From: Geosporobacter sp040797825
GTDB lineage: Bacteria > Bacillota > Clostridia > Peptostreptococcales > Thermotaleaceae
Assembly (NCBI GenBank): GCA_040797825.1
Contig: JBFNEZ010000005.1
Location: 1-59,977, forward strand
Reading direction: 5' to 3'
DNA length: 59,977 nt
The position numbers and the translations under genes were made by a program. Under the pieces are notes generated by a model. It had not been told where the DNA came from and made no database searches. It saw only the letters and a list, made by a program, of their open reading frames with translations. Position 1 is the stretch's first letter; every line of letters begins with the position of its first letter. This document shows, piece after piece, positions 43,442 through 51,738 of this stretch.

Positions 43442-43466
43442 ACAGGTGCATGCTTCATGCACCTGT
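43442..43466 (+). terminator. intercistronic hairpin
   Basis: ACAGGTGCATG and CATGCACCTGT are perfect 11-bp arms with a CTT loop. No long T-run follows, so it may adjust expression or mRNA stability within the operon rather than end it. Confidence 0.5.
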
Positions 43467-43491
43467 TATTCATAATTAGAGGTGATATAAA

Positions 43492-44145
43492 ATGACAAAA
43501 ATAAAAACATTGGATGAAGTACTTTCTTGTATTGAGGATGGCATGTCCATTATGATAGGGGGTTTTTTAGGGACTGGAACACCAGAAACTATCATTGATG
43601 GATTGATAGAGAAAGGTGTCAAGAATCTTACAATAGTAGGGAATGATACGGGCTTTCCAGACAAAGGAATTGGTAAACTGGTGAGCCATAAAATGGTTAA
43701 AAAAGTAATCACTTCCCATATAGGAACCAATCCTGAAACAGGTAGACAGATGAACAGCGGAGAGATGGACGTAGAACTGGTGCCCCAGGGAACCTTGGCC
43801 GAGAGAATTAGAAGTGCCGGGGCAGGCTTGGGCGGTTTTCTTACTCCTACTGGGATAGGGACCTTAGTGGAAAAGGGAAAGCAGAAGTTGACCATAAATG
43901 AAGAAGAATATCTGCTGGAGCTGCCTTTAAGGGCTGATGCAGCCCTCTTATTGGGAGCGAAGGTGGATAAAAAAGGAAATATATATTATGACATGGCAGC
44001 GAGAAATTTTAATCCATTGATGGCAACGGCGGCGGATTTGGTTATCGTTGAAGCCGATGAAATTGTGGAAGTGGGAGAGCTGGATCCCAATCATGTGATG
44101 ACACCAGGGATTTTTGTGGATATCATTGTGAAGGGAGGCAGATAA
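43492..44145 (+). CDS. 3-oxoacid CoA-transferase subunit A
   Basis: A 217-residue alpha subunit of family I CoA-transferase (AtoD/ScoA type). It shows MIGGFLGTGTPETIIDGLIE, GNDTGFPDKGIGKLV and the AGLGGFLTPTGIGTLVEKGK segment. Its start has GAGGTGAT. It pairs with the next gene and moves CoA from acetyl-CoA or a similar donor to a 3-keto acid such as acetoacetate, making it ready for thiolysis. Confidence 0.92.
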   Translation: MTKIKTLDEVLSCIEDGMSIMIGGFLGTGTPETIIDGLIEKGVKNLTIVGNDTGFPDKGIGKLVSHKMVKKVITSHIGTNPETGRQMNSGEMDVELVPQGTLAERIRSAGAGLGGFLTPTGIGTLVEKGKQKLTINEEEYLLELPLRADAALLLGAKVDKKGNIYYDMAARNFNPLMATAADLVIVEADEIVEVGELDPNHVMTPGIFVDIIVKGGR

Positions 44146-44146
44146 A

Positions 44147-44806
44147 ATGAACGGTGATTTCATCAAAGAAATTATTGCAAAAAGGGTAGCACAGGAGCTT
44201 AAAGACGGTTATGTAGTCAATCTGGGCATTGGGCTGCCTACTCTAGTAGCCAACTATGTACCAGAAGGAGTAGAAGTTGTGCTCCAATCAGAAAATGGCT
44301 TTGTGGGAATGGGACCCTCTCCAGAGGCCGGTAAAGAAGTAAAGAATCTGGTCAATGCAGGAGCCATGCCTGTTACCCTTATGCCCGGAGCGGCGTTTTT
44401 TGACAGTGCTGACTCCTTTGCTATTATTCGGGGCGGCCATGTGGATGTGACGGTTTTGGGAGCCTTGGAAGTAGATGAAAAAGGAAATCTGGCCAATTGG
44501 ATGGTACCAGGTGCCATGGTTCCAGGAATGGGTGGTGCCATGGATTTGGTAGTGGGTGCAAAAAAAGTGATTGTGGCCATGACCCATACAGCTAAAGGGA
44601 AGATAAAGATTTTGAAGGAATGCAAATTGCCTTTAACGGCAAAGGGGCAAGTCAATCTGATCATTACGGAAATGGGTGTCATGGAAGTTCACGAACAGAG
44701 GCTGGTACTCAAGGAAATCAATCCTCAGTTTACTATAGAAGAGGTACAGGCCTTAACAGAGGCAGAATTAATCATTGCAAAGGATTTAAAAGAAATGGCT
44801 ATATAA
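44147..44806 (+). CDS. 3-oxoacid CoA-transferase subunit B
   Basis: A 219-residue beta subunit (AtoA/ScoB type). The catalytic Glu lies in VVLQSENGFVGMGP, and GHVDVTVLGALEVDEKGNLA with WMVPGAMVPGMGGAMDLV are family marks. It starts one base after the alpha-subunit stop, a tight coupling for an equal-subunit complex. Confidence 0.93.
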   Translation: MNGDFIKEIIAKRVAQELKDGYVVNLGIGLPTLVANYVPEGVEVVLQSENGFVGMGPSPEAGKEVKNLVNAGAMPVTLMPGAAFFDSADSFAIIRGGHVDVTVLGALEVDEKGNLANWMVPGAMVPGMGGAMDLVVGAKKVIVAMTHTAKGKIKILKECKLPLTAKGQVNLIITEMGVMEVHEQRLVLKEINPQFTIEEVQALTEAELIIAKDLKEMAI

Positions 44807-44856
44807 ATTTTAAAAATAGAAAAACTAATGAAATATAGATTCTTGGAGGGAAGACT

Positions 44857-46038
44857 ATGAAAAGAGAAATTGTTATCGCAAGTGCTGTGAGAACAGCCAT
44901 TGGTAGTTTTAATGGAAGCCTGGCAAGTATTTCTCCTGGTGAGATGGGAGCCATTGTTATTAGAGAGGCTTTAAATAGGGCGAATGTAAAACCTGAAAAT
45001 GTAGATGAGGTATTTATGGGTTGTGTACTTCAAGCTGGTCATGGACAAGGAGTTGCCAGACAAGCATCGGTAAAGGCAGGGATTCCAGTAGAGGTCCCTG
45101 CTACCACTATCAATATGATATGCGGATCTGGATTAAAGACGGTATCTTTGGGTGTTCAGACCATTTTAGCAGGAGACAATGACATTGTAGTTGTTGGCGG
45201 AACGGAAAATATGAGCCAGGCGGCCTATGTGTTAGAGAATGCTCGATGGGGACAGCGAATGGGCCATGGGAAAATCATTGATACCATGATCAAGGATGCA
45301 CTGACCGATGCCTTCAATGAATACCATATGGGAATTACTGCTGAAAATATAGCGGAAAAATGGACTATTACAAGGGAGCTGCAAGACAAATTTGCGGTTT
45401 TAAGTCAAAATAAGGCAGAAATGGCAAGAAAAGAAGGTCGGTTTAGGGATGAGATCATTCCTGTAGAAATCAAAACTAAAAAAGGTACAGTGATCTTTGA
45501 AGAAGATGAGTACATCAAAGAAGGTGTGACCATAGAAGGTATTCAGAAGCTAAAGCCTGCCTTTAAAAAGGAAGGTACGGTGACGGCAGCCAATGCATCA
45601 GGGATCAACGATGGGGCCGCCGCCCTAGTCATTATGACGAAGGAAAAGGCTGAAGAATTGGGAATAACGCCACTGGCGACAATTATTTCCTATGCATCGG
45701 CAGGGATTGAGCCTGAAATCATGGGAGCAGGGCCAATCCCTGCTACAAAGAAGGCTTTGGAAAAAGCCAAACTTGAAATTAAGGATCTTGATTTAATCGA
45801 AGCAAATGAAGCCTTTGCTGCTCAGGCAATAGCTGTATCTGGAGATCTGGCCTTTGATATGAATAAAGTCAATGTAAACGGAGGTGCCATTGCCCTAGGA
45901 CATCCTGTGGGAGCCAGCGGAGCCAGAATCCTTGTTAGTTTACTCCATGAAATGAAGCGAAGAGATGCCAAATACGGTTTAGCCACCCTTTGTATAGGTG
46001 GAGGAATGGGGCAGGCTGTGATTGTTGGAAGAGAATAA
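44857..46038 (+). CDS. acetyl-CoA acetyltransferase (thiolase)
   Basis: A 393-residue thiolase of the biosynthetic/AtoB type. The acyl-accepting Cys is in INMICGSGLKTVSLG, with NEAFAAQAIAV, GGAIALGHPVGASGARI and the second Cys in CIGGGMGQAVIV. Length is standard. It is last in the operon before a strong terminator and probably cleaves acetoacetyl-CoA to two acetyl-CoA, which supports the idea that the pathway passes through a 3-keto acid. Confidence 0.93.
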   Translation: MKREIVIASAVRTAIGSFNGSLASISPGEMGAIVIREALNRANVKPENVDEVFMGCVLQAGHGQGVARQASVKAGIPVEVPATTINMICGSGLKTVSLGVQTILAGDNDIVVVGGTENMSQAAYVLENARWGQRMGHGKIIDTMIKDALTDAFNEYHMGITAENIAEKWTITRELQDKFAVLSQNKAEMARKEGRFRDEIIPVEIKTKKGTVIFEEDEYIKEGVTIEGIQKLKPAFKKEGTVTAANASGINDGAAALVIMTKEKAEELGITPLATIISYASAGIEPEIMGAGPIPATKKALEKAKLEIKDLDLIEANEAFAAQAIAVSGDLAFDMNKVNVNGGAIALGHPVGASGARILVSLLHEMKRRDAKYGLATLCIGGGMGQAVIVGRE

Positions 46039-46074
46039 ATTGTGCTTTAAAATTAAGTTAAAATGTTTTCGTTT

Positions 46075-46112
46075 AAAATGCTGTGGAGAAGACTTTTCTT
46101 CATAGCATTTTT
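46075..46112 (+). terminator. terminator of the CitMHS-AtuA operon
   Basis: AAAATGCT and AGCATTTT extend into a longer stem (GTGGAGAA with TTCTTCAT, two G-T pairs), followed by TTTAATT. Confidence 0.75.
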
Positions 46113-46127
46113 AATTAAAAAGCTGAT

Positions 46128-46168
46128 TTCTAAAATCTTATTAAAGCCACCTGTCTAGAATATTAGGA
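46128..46168 (+). promoter_or_regulatory. two degenerate TTCTAA-N4-TTAGAA sites before the activator gene
   Basis: TTCTAAAATCTTATTA (46128-46143) and GTCTAGAATATTAGGA (46153-46168) each match about 13 of 16 positions of the palindrome found three times at 40 kb. This suggests that the following activator binds both regions and controls itself. Confidence 0.45.
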
Positions 46169-46261
46169 GAGACTTGAACAAAAAGCCGAGGTTATGTAAA
46201 ATAAAAGAATAAAGGTCGCACAAAAAACAAACTTGTATTTTAAGATATGGGAGGGTTTTCT

Positions 46262-48166
46262 TTGGAACAAAAAGTAACTGAAATTTGTATGATAGTGCCT
46301 TCTGAAAAGATGGGCATGCAGGCAAAAGAAGTTATAGCAGAATATAACTACAACATAAATGTTTATATAGCTGCCTTAGATAACATTGTTTTGATGTGTG
46401 ACCAACTGGCAGAATTAGGAGCGAAAGTCATTCTATGTCGTCAAGGTACAAAGGCTTATATTGAAGAGAAGGTAAAAATTCCCACCGTAGGGATTGATCT
46501 AACAACTGCCGACTATGTACATGTTATGGAACAGATAAAAGATATAAAAGGACTGGTGGCTTTTATTAATCATGAACAGTCCATGGACAATATGGAGTCT
46601 TTTTGCAAGTTAATCAATGTTGAAGCAAAACAATACATTTTTAGTAGTATCAAGGAATGTGATGAATGTGTAAATCAGGCAATAGCCGATGGGGCTATCT
46701 TTGGAATAGGAGGAATCGTTGCTGAAAAATTCGCAGCGGAAAAAGGCTTTAAATATACCGTTTTAGAGAGTTCGAAGGCAGCAATTCTTCAGGCCATTGT
46801 TACGGCAGAGCAAATTGTTAAAATAAAAAATGTAGAAATTAAGAAACAGGAAAGCTTTAGTTTGCAAATTAAACATTATGAAACGGTCTTGAACTTTATC
46901 CATGATGGAATTATAGCTATTGATGAAAATGGCAGGATAAATATGATGAATCCTGTAGCGGAAAAAATACTGAAGCTTACAAGGGAAAAATGTCTCGGCA
47001 AAGATATTCATAGGATACTTCCAAATACACAAATGCTGGAAAGTTTAGGGAAATCTGAAAAACAAATAAATCAGATCATGAATGTAAAGGGTACTGCTAT
47101 TCTAACAAATCGCATTCCTGTTATAATTGATGATAAGGTTAAGGGTGTTGTTGCTACTTTTCAAGATGTTAAAACAATTCAAGAAAGTGAAAAAAGCATA
47201 AGAAGAAAATCTATAAATAAGGGATATATAGCAAAATACAATTTTAATGATATAAAAGGCAGTTCGGAAGCGATCCATAAAGCAATAAGAATAGCAAAAA
47301 GTTATGCTAAAACTCCATCAACAGTTTTAATTTATGGTGAAACGGGAACTGGAAAAGAGCTTTTTGCTCAAAGCATTCACAATAATAGTCCGAGGAAAAG
47401 CGGTCCTTTTGTGGCGATCAATTGTTCAGCTATGACAAAAAGCCTTTTAGAATCTGAGTTCTTTGGATATGAAGAAGGAACCTTTACAGGAGCTTTGAAA
47501 GGTGGAAAGGCTGGATTGTTTGAAATTGCCCATGGCGGTACAATATTTTTGGATGAGATAGGAGATATTTCTCCTGAAATCCAGGTACACCTTTTGAGAG
47601 TGCTTCAAGAAAAAGAGATAAGACGGGTAGGAAGCAATAGAATGATTCCAATCGATGTACGAGTAATTACTGCAAGCAATAAGGATCTTGAGGAAGAAGT
47701 GGAGAAAGGGAACTTTAGAGAAGATCTATTTTATCGACTTAATATTTTAAAGCTCCATTTACCTCCCTTAAGGGAACGGGAAGATGATGTGAACGAAATA
47801 GCTAAAAGATTTTTAGTGGAGCTAGATAACGAAAACTATAAAAAATATGAATCTATCCTTATGAGCATACTAAATGAGTTAAAAGGTTATTTGTGGCCGG
47901 GGAATATAAGAGAACTTCAGAATATGATAGAAAGGCTCTATGTACTTGCTATTGATGAAGAAATGGAATTGATCGACACAGCACTTCTTGCTCAAAAGAC
48001 AGGTAAAAAAGAATTTCAAGAAAAGAAACCCAAAAGCATAGAATACAATAGAATTGTAAAGGCATTACAAGATAATAATTTGTCTAAGGCAAAAACGGCA
48101 GAAAGCTTGGGGATGAGTAGAAGTACCCTATGGAGAAAAATAAAGGAATATAATATAGACATATAA
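46262..48166 (+). CDS. sigma-54-dependent activator with PrpR-type sensor and PAS domain
   Basis: An enhancer-binding protein of about 634 residues. A PrpR_N-type sensor (residues 5-190, with a RQGTKAYIEEKVKIPTVGID region) is followed by PAS (about 205-315), AAA+ (about 330-565; Walker A YGETGTGKE, Walker B TIFLDEIGD) and a Fis-type helix-turn-helix (LSKAKTAESLGMSRSTLWRKI). The sigma-54 contact loop reads GTFTGA rather than GAFTGA. I chose TTG 46262 since GGGAGGG lies 6 bases upstream and overlaps an ATG five codons earlier. It stands between two sigma-54 operons for organic acid use, so it likely activates one or both, perhaps sensing a CoA-ester or organic acid. Confidence 0.9.
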   Translation: MEQKVTEICMIVPSEKMGMQAKEVIAEYNYNINVYIAALDNIVLMCDQLAELGAKVILCRQGTKAYIEEKVKIPTVGIDLTTADYVHVMEQIKDIKGLVAFINHEQSMDNMESFCKLINVEAKQYIFSSIKECDECVNQAIADGAIFGIGGIVAEKFAAEKGFKYTVLESSKAAILQAIVTAEQIVKIKNVEIKKQESFSLQIKHYETVLNFIHDGIIAIDENGRINMMNPVAEKILKLTREKCLGKDIHRILPNTQMLESLGKSEKQINQIMNVKGTAILTNRIPVIIDDKVKGVVATFQDVKTIQESEKSIRRKSINKGYIAKYNFNDIKGSSEAIHKAIRIAKSYAKTPSTVLIYGETGTGKELFAQSIHNNSPRKSGPFVAINCSAMTKSLLESEFFGYEEGTFTGALKGGKAGLFEIAHGGTIFLDEIGDISPEIQVHLLRVLQEKEIRRVGSNRMIPIDVRVITASNKDLEEEVEKGNFREDLFYRLNILKLHLPPLREREDDVNEIAKRFLVELDNENYKKYESILMSILNELKGYLWPGNIRELQNMIERLYVLAIDEEMELIDTALLAQKTGKKEFQEKKPKSIEYNRIVKALQDNNLSKAKTAESLGMSRSTLWRKIKEYNIDI

Positions 48167-48173
48167 AAAACTA

Positions 48174-48234
48174 GAAATGAAATGATTTGAAACGAAATGA
48201 AACACTTGATAAAGGGAATGAAATGATTTAAAAC
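48174..48234 (+). promoter_or_regulatory. 20-base direct repeats, enhancer-like
   Basis: GAAATGAAATGATTTGAAAC (48174-48193) and GGAATGAAATGATTTAAAAC (48215-48234) match at 18 of 20 positions and start 41 bases apart, about four helical turns. They lie some 130-190 bases upstream of the -24 element and differ from the palindromes at 40 kb. Confidence 0.6.
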
Positions 48235-48264
48235 AAAAATGAAAATCATTGCTTAAATAAGTAT

Positions 48265-48295
48265 AAAAAAGCCTCCATAAAGAGGCTTTTTTTTT
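48265..48295 (+). terminator. terminator of the PrpR-like activator gene
   Basis: AAAAAAGCCTC, CATAAA loop, GAGGC and a run of nine T. Confidence 0.8.
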
Positions 48296-48360
48296 CAAAA
48301 ACAGACATATAAGGCCTGAAAAATGGAGACTTGTAATCTTTTTGCAATATAATAAAAATT

Positions 48361-48378
48361 TTGGCATAGTATTTGCTT
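48361..48378 (+). promoter_or_regulatory. sigma-54 promoter of the MatC-hydratase operon
   Basis: TTGGCATAGTATTTGCTT has GG and GC 10 bases apart. The transporter start lies about 70 bases downstream. Confidence 0.82.
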
Positions 48379-48446
48379 TTTAAAAGAAACTGTTATGAAT
48401 TCATAATGTAAAGACAAAATTTTAAATTAGGACAGGAGGATGCAAA

Positions 48447-49700
48447 ATGAATTATGCGTTATTATCTCTAGTATTTCTTATTGGAGCCATTGTACTTGGC
48501 TTTACACGAAAAATCAACACAGGTCTAGTTGCCATCGGACTCTCATTGTTTTTAGGGGTTATAGGCGGCATCAAAGAAAACGATATCATGGGTGGATTTC
48601 CAACTAGACTATTTGTTATGCTTCTTGGAGTAATGTACTTTTTTAGTATTGCTCAAGAAAATGGAACTTTGGAATTATTAGCAAAAAAAGTTGTTTCCCT
48701 TGCAGGTAAGAGAACAAATTTAATTCCCATAATTGTTTATGTCTTTTCCATTATTCTTTCCGGAATTGGACCAGGAACGATTCCTGTTATGTCGCTGATG
48801 GCAGTTTTTACAATGGCATTAGCAGCTGAATTAAAGGTTTCTCCACTTTTGTTGTCGGCTATCTCCATCATGGGTGCAGCAGCTGGGGGAATTTCCTCTA
48901 TTGCACCTACAGGAATTATAGGGATAACCTTGGCGGCAGAACAGGGTATAACAGGAATTGAAAAATCCTATTTTATGAATGCAATGCTTGGATTTACCAT
49001 TTATGCAGCGATTTTATATGTTGTGCTAAAAGGGTATAAAATGAAATCAGAAACGACTCTGAAGCTTTCGGAAATACCAAAATTCAACAGAAATCAAGTC
49101 ATAACTTTGATTGGTATGGGCCTGCTCGTTATTGGTGTAATTGTATTTAAATATAATGTTGGTTTGTTGTCCTTTAGCATTGCACTAATTTTATCTTTAT
49201 TTAGAGTAGCCAATGAGAAAAAAGCAATTGCAAACATTCCGTGGAGTACACTCATTCTTGTAACCGGTGTTAATGTTTTAATGAGCATTGTTATAAAGCT
49301 TGGCGGAATAGATTTGCTTGCATCTACTTTGGCGAGCTTTATGACAGACAAAACAGCATCAGCGATTATAAGCCTTACTGCCGGAATTATGTCATGGTTC
49401 AGCTCTGCTTCAGGAGTTGTCATGCCCACACTTATTCCTACGGTAGGGGATCTCATTGCAAAGGTTGGTGGCAATTTATCAGGGATTGAGTTGATTTCTG
49501 CTATTACCAATGCTGCAAATGTTGCTGGCACCAGTCCTATTTCTACAGGTGGAGCTTTAGCACTTGCGTCCTATGTTCAAAATGCCCATGTTTCAGAAAA
49601 AGAACAACAAGACCTATTTATCAAAATGTTTGCTGTAGCTATAGGGGGAGTTTTGGCAATGACAATTATTGCAGGAATTGGACTTTACAGAATCTTTTAA
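48447..49700 (+). CDS. MatC-like dicarboxylate carrier
   Basis: A 417-residue membrane protein with about 11-12 helices, resembling the malonate/dicarboxylate carrier MatC within the ion-transporter superfamily. Visible features are GLVAIGLSLFLGVIGG near the start, ILSGIGPGTIPVMSLM, GAAAGGISSIAPTGIIG and the matching C-terminal SSASGVVMPTLIPTVGDL and AANVAGTSPISTGGAL. It starts the second sigma-54 operon and likely imports the hydroxy-dicarboxylate or alkylated malate processed by the following dehydratase. Confidence 0.8.
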   Translation: MNYALLSLVFLIGAIVLGFTRKINTGLVAIGLSLFLGVIGGIKENDIMGGFPTRLFVMLLGVMYFFSIAQENGTLELLAKKVVSLAGKRTNLIPIIVYVFSIILSGIGPGTIPVMSLMAVFTMALAAELKVSPLLLSAISIMGAAAGGISSIAPTGIIGITLAAEQGITGIEKSYFMNAMLGFTIYAAILYVVLKGYKMKSETTLKLSEIPKFNRNQVITLIGMGLLVIGVIVFKYNVGLLSFSIALILSLFRVANEKKAIANIPWSTLILVTGVNVLMSIVIKLGGIDLLASTLASFMTDKTASAIISLTAGIMSWFSSASGVVMPTLIPTVGDLIAKVGGNLSGIELISAITNAANVAGTSPISTGGALALASYVQNAHVSEKEQQDLFIKMFAVAIGGVLAMTIIAGIGLYRIF

Positions 49701-49730
49701 TAAAAATCAGATAAGGAGGCTTTATATACG

Positions 49731-50993
49731 ATGGGAATGACAATGTCAGAAAAAATTTTAGCAAAGGCTGCAGGAAAAGATTCAGCAAAAGCGGGAGATA
49801 TACTTTGGGTTAAAGTGGATAAAGCTATGATGGATGATGTACTTGGACCAAGAGTGGAAATTGCAGAGAAATTGAAGGAACTTAATGTTGGCGTTTGGGA
49901 CAAGGATAAGGTAGTTGTAATATCTGACCATTATACGCCTCCTGCCAATGCGACACAGGCTGCAATTGTCAAGTTTACAAGAGATTGGTGTACAGAGTAT
50001 GGTGTTGATAACTACTATGAATTTGTTGGGCCCTGTCATCAGATTATGGTGGAAGAAGGACATGCTTTACCAGGACAAGTTATTGTCGGTACAGATTCTC
50101 ACACATGTATGTATGGTGCACTGGGCAGTTTCTCAACAGGGATAGGTTCAACAGAAATGCTTGGAGTACTGGCTACAGGAGAAATTTGGCTAAAAGTTCC
50201 TGAAACAATAAGGGTGGAATGGTCTGGGAAACTGCCAAAGGGAACGATGGCAAAGGATCTCATTTTGAAAACCATTGGAAAGATTGGTCATGTAGGGGCT
50301 ACCTATAAGGCTATTGAGTATGTGGGAAATACCATTGAGAATATGATAATGGATGAAAGAATGGCTATTACAAACATGGCAGTTGAAATGGGTGCAAAAG
50401 CGGGACTTATACCTGTTGATAATATAACCCTTGCATATCTAAAGGAAAGAAATGTAAAACAGAATTTTGACTTCCTAAAAAGTGATCAAGAGGCACAGTT
50501 CTGTGAAGAACTTAGATTCAATGCAGAAGATTTGGAGCCAGTTGCTGCATGTCCTCATGAAGTGGACAATGTAACTGAAATTAGAAATATAGAAGGTACT
50601 AAAATTGATCAGGCTTATATAGGTTCCTGTACTGGTGGAAGATATCATGACTTATTAATGGCGTCAAAAGTATTGGAAGGTAAAAAAGTTGCTAAAGGAA
50701 TTCGACTTCTTGTATCGCCTTCGTCGAAAGACATTTGGGATAGATGTGCAAAAGATGGAATCCTACAAAAACTTTCCGATGCTGGTGCCGTAATATTAGC
50801 CCCTACCTGTGGTGTTTGCCTTGGACTTCATTCTGGAACGATTGCTCCTGGGGAGGTTTGTATTTCTTCAACAAACAGAAACTTCATCGGAAGAATGGGA
50901 AGTGCAGATTCTCAAATTTATCTGGCATCACCAATCTCTGTTGCCGCCGCTGCAATTGAGGGAAGAATTACAGATCCAAGAAAATATTTATAA
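49731..50993 (+). CDS. aconitase-family hydro-lyase, large subunit (LeuC/DmdA-like)
   Basis: A 420-residue large subunit of the 3-isopropylmalate dehydratase/homoaconitase/2,3-dimethylmalate dehydratase group. It holds the [4Fe-4S] cluster: a Cys in IGSCTGGRYHDL and the pair in LAPTCGVCLGLHSG. The VGTDSHTCMYGALGSFSTG segment is also conserved. AAGGAGG precedes the ATG. There is no leucine-synthesis gene nearby; a carrier and a sigma-54 promoter are, so a catabolic substrate such as a methyl- or dimethyl-malate is more likely than isopropylmalate. Confidence 0.88.
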   Translation: MGMTMSEKILAKAAGKDSAKAGDILWVKVDKAMMDDVLGPRVEIAEKLKELNVGVWDKDKVVVISDHYTPPANATQAAIVKFTRDWCTEYGVDNYYEFVGPCHQIMVEEGHALPGQVIVGTDSHTCMYGALGSFSTGIGSTEMLGVLATGEIWLKVPETIRVEWSGKLPKGTMAKDLILKTIGKIGHVGATYKAIEYVGNTIENMIMDERMAITNMAVEMGAKAGLIPVDNITLAYLKERNVKQNFDFLKSDQEAQFCEELRFNAEDLEPVAACPHEVDNVTEIRNIEGTKIDQAYIGSCTGGRYHDLLMASKVLEGKKVAKGIRLLVSPSSKDIWDRCAKDGILQKLSDAGAVILAPTCGVCLGLHSGTIAPGEVCISSTNRNFIGRMGSADSQIYLASPISVAAAAIEGRITDPRKYL

Positions 50994-51010
50994 AAGTGGG
51001 AGGTATTGAA

Positions 51011-51514
51011 ATGAACAATCTAATTATAGGACGCGTATGGAAATATGGGAGCAATATAAATACAGATATAATATCTCCGCCCAAATATATGGAGTTGAAG
51101 ACAGAAGAAGCAGCCAAATACTGTATGGATCCTATTGACCCTTCCTTTTCAGCTAAATTTAAAAAAGGAGATATTTTAGTAGCGGAACATAACTTTGGTT
51201 CTGGCTCAAGTCGTGAAACAGCACCACTAATGCTTAAACATTTAGGTGTAGATGTAATTATTGCAAAATCATTTGCCAGAATTTTTTATAGAAATGCAAC
51301 GAATTTAGGAATTTTGGTGATAGAGTGCTCCGAAACTGACAAAATACATGATGAAGATGAGATTTCAATCAACTATACTGACGGAGAAATTATCAATAAA
51401 ACAAAAAATGAAGTATATAAATGCGATAAAATCCCTCCTCACATAATGGGTTTGATAAGCAGTGGTGGATTGATGGCTTATTTAAAGGAGAAAGTTAGAA
51501 CAAAAAATCTGTAA
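51011..51514 (+). CDS. aconitase-family hydro-lyase, small subunit (LeuD/DmdB-like)
   Basis: A 167-residue small subunit (swivel domain). The glycine- and serine-rich active-site loop reads HNFGSGSSRETAP where most LeuD proteins have NFGCGSSREHAP, so Cys is Ser and His is Thr. The substrate-recognition loop reads PKYMELK instead of the YLRT/YLVY types of isopropylmalate and homoaconitate enzymes. I chose ATG 51011 with GGGAGG before it; an upstream GTG has no site. It pairs with the large subunit 17 bases upstream. The changed residues point to an uncommon substrate. Confidence 0.86.
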   Translation: MNNLIIGRVWKYGSNINTDIISPPKYMELKTEEAAKYCMDPIDPSFSAKFKKGDILVAEHNFGSGSSRETAPLMLKHLGVDVIIAKSFARIFYRNATNLGILVIECSETDKIHDEDEISINYTDGEIINKTKNEVYKCDKIPPHIMGLISSGGLMAYLKEKVRTKNL

Positions 51515-51561
51515 GCATTAAAAAATATCCATTTATGGAATGATGCAACTCTATGGTCAAT

Positions 51562-51602
51562 AAAAATTAGTACGCTATTTGTATGAGCGTACTAATTTTT
51601 TT
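51562..51602 (+). terminator. terminator of the MatC-hydratase operon
   Basis: Perfect 15-bp arms (AAAAATTAGTACGCT and complement) with a 9-base loop and a T-run. Confidence 0.85.
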
Positions 51603-51630
51603 ATTTTGGCTCAAATTATTTTAATAATCA

Positions 51631-51659
51631 TTGATATATACTGACTGAGGATGTATAAT
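51631..51659 (+). promoter_or_regulatory. sigma-A promoter of the TetR-MacB operon
   Basis: TTGATA (51631-51636), 17 bases, TATAAT (51654-51659). AT-rich near-repeats TATATATGTATAAAAGTATA just downstream are a possible TetR operator. Confidence 0.65.
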
Positions 51660-51738
51660 AATATTGTACTATATATGTATAAAAGTATAAAACTTATCTA
51701 AATGGAATTTTATCGCAGCAGGAGGTTGAAGATGGCTT

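Larger units (their letters stand above)
48167..48446. other. control region of the MatC-hydratase operon
   Basis: 280 bases holding paired 20-base direct repeats (48174-48234), the activator's terminator (48265-48295) and a sigma-54 promoter (48361-48378). No gene is seen. Confidence 0.65.

Noticed and set aside
40434..46038. Plain acetoacetate (AtoDAEB) degradation operon
   Set aside because: CoA-transferase and thiolase fit, but the transporter is CitMHS rather than AtoE, and the AtuA pair has no role in acetoacetate use. A longer pathway that ends in a 3-keto acid is more likely.
49731..51514. Leucine biosynthesis LeuCD
   Set aside because: No leuA or leuB is present, the operon has a carrier and sigma-54 promoter, and the small-subunit loops differ from LeuD.
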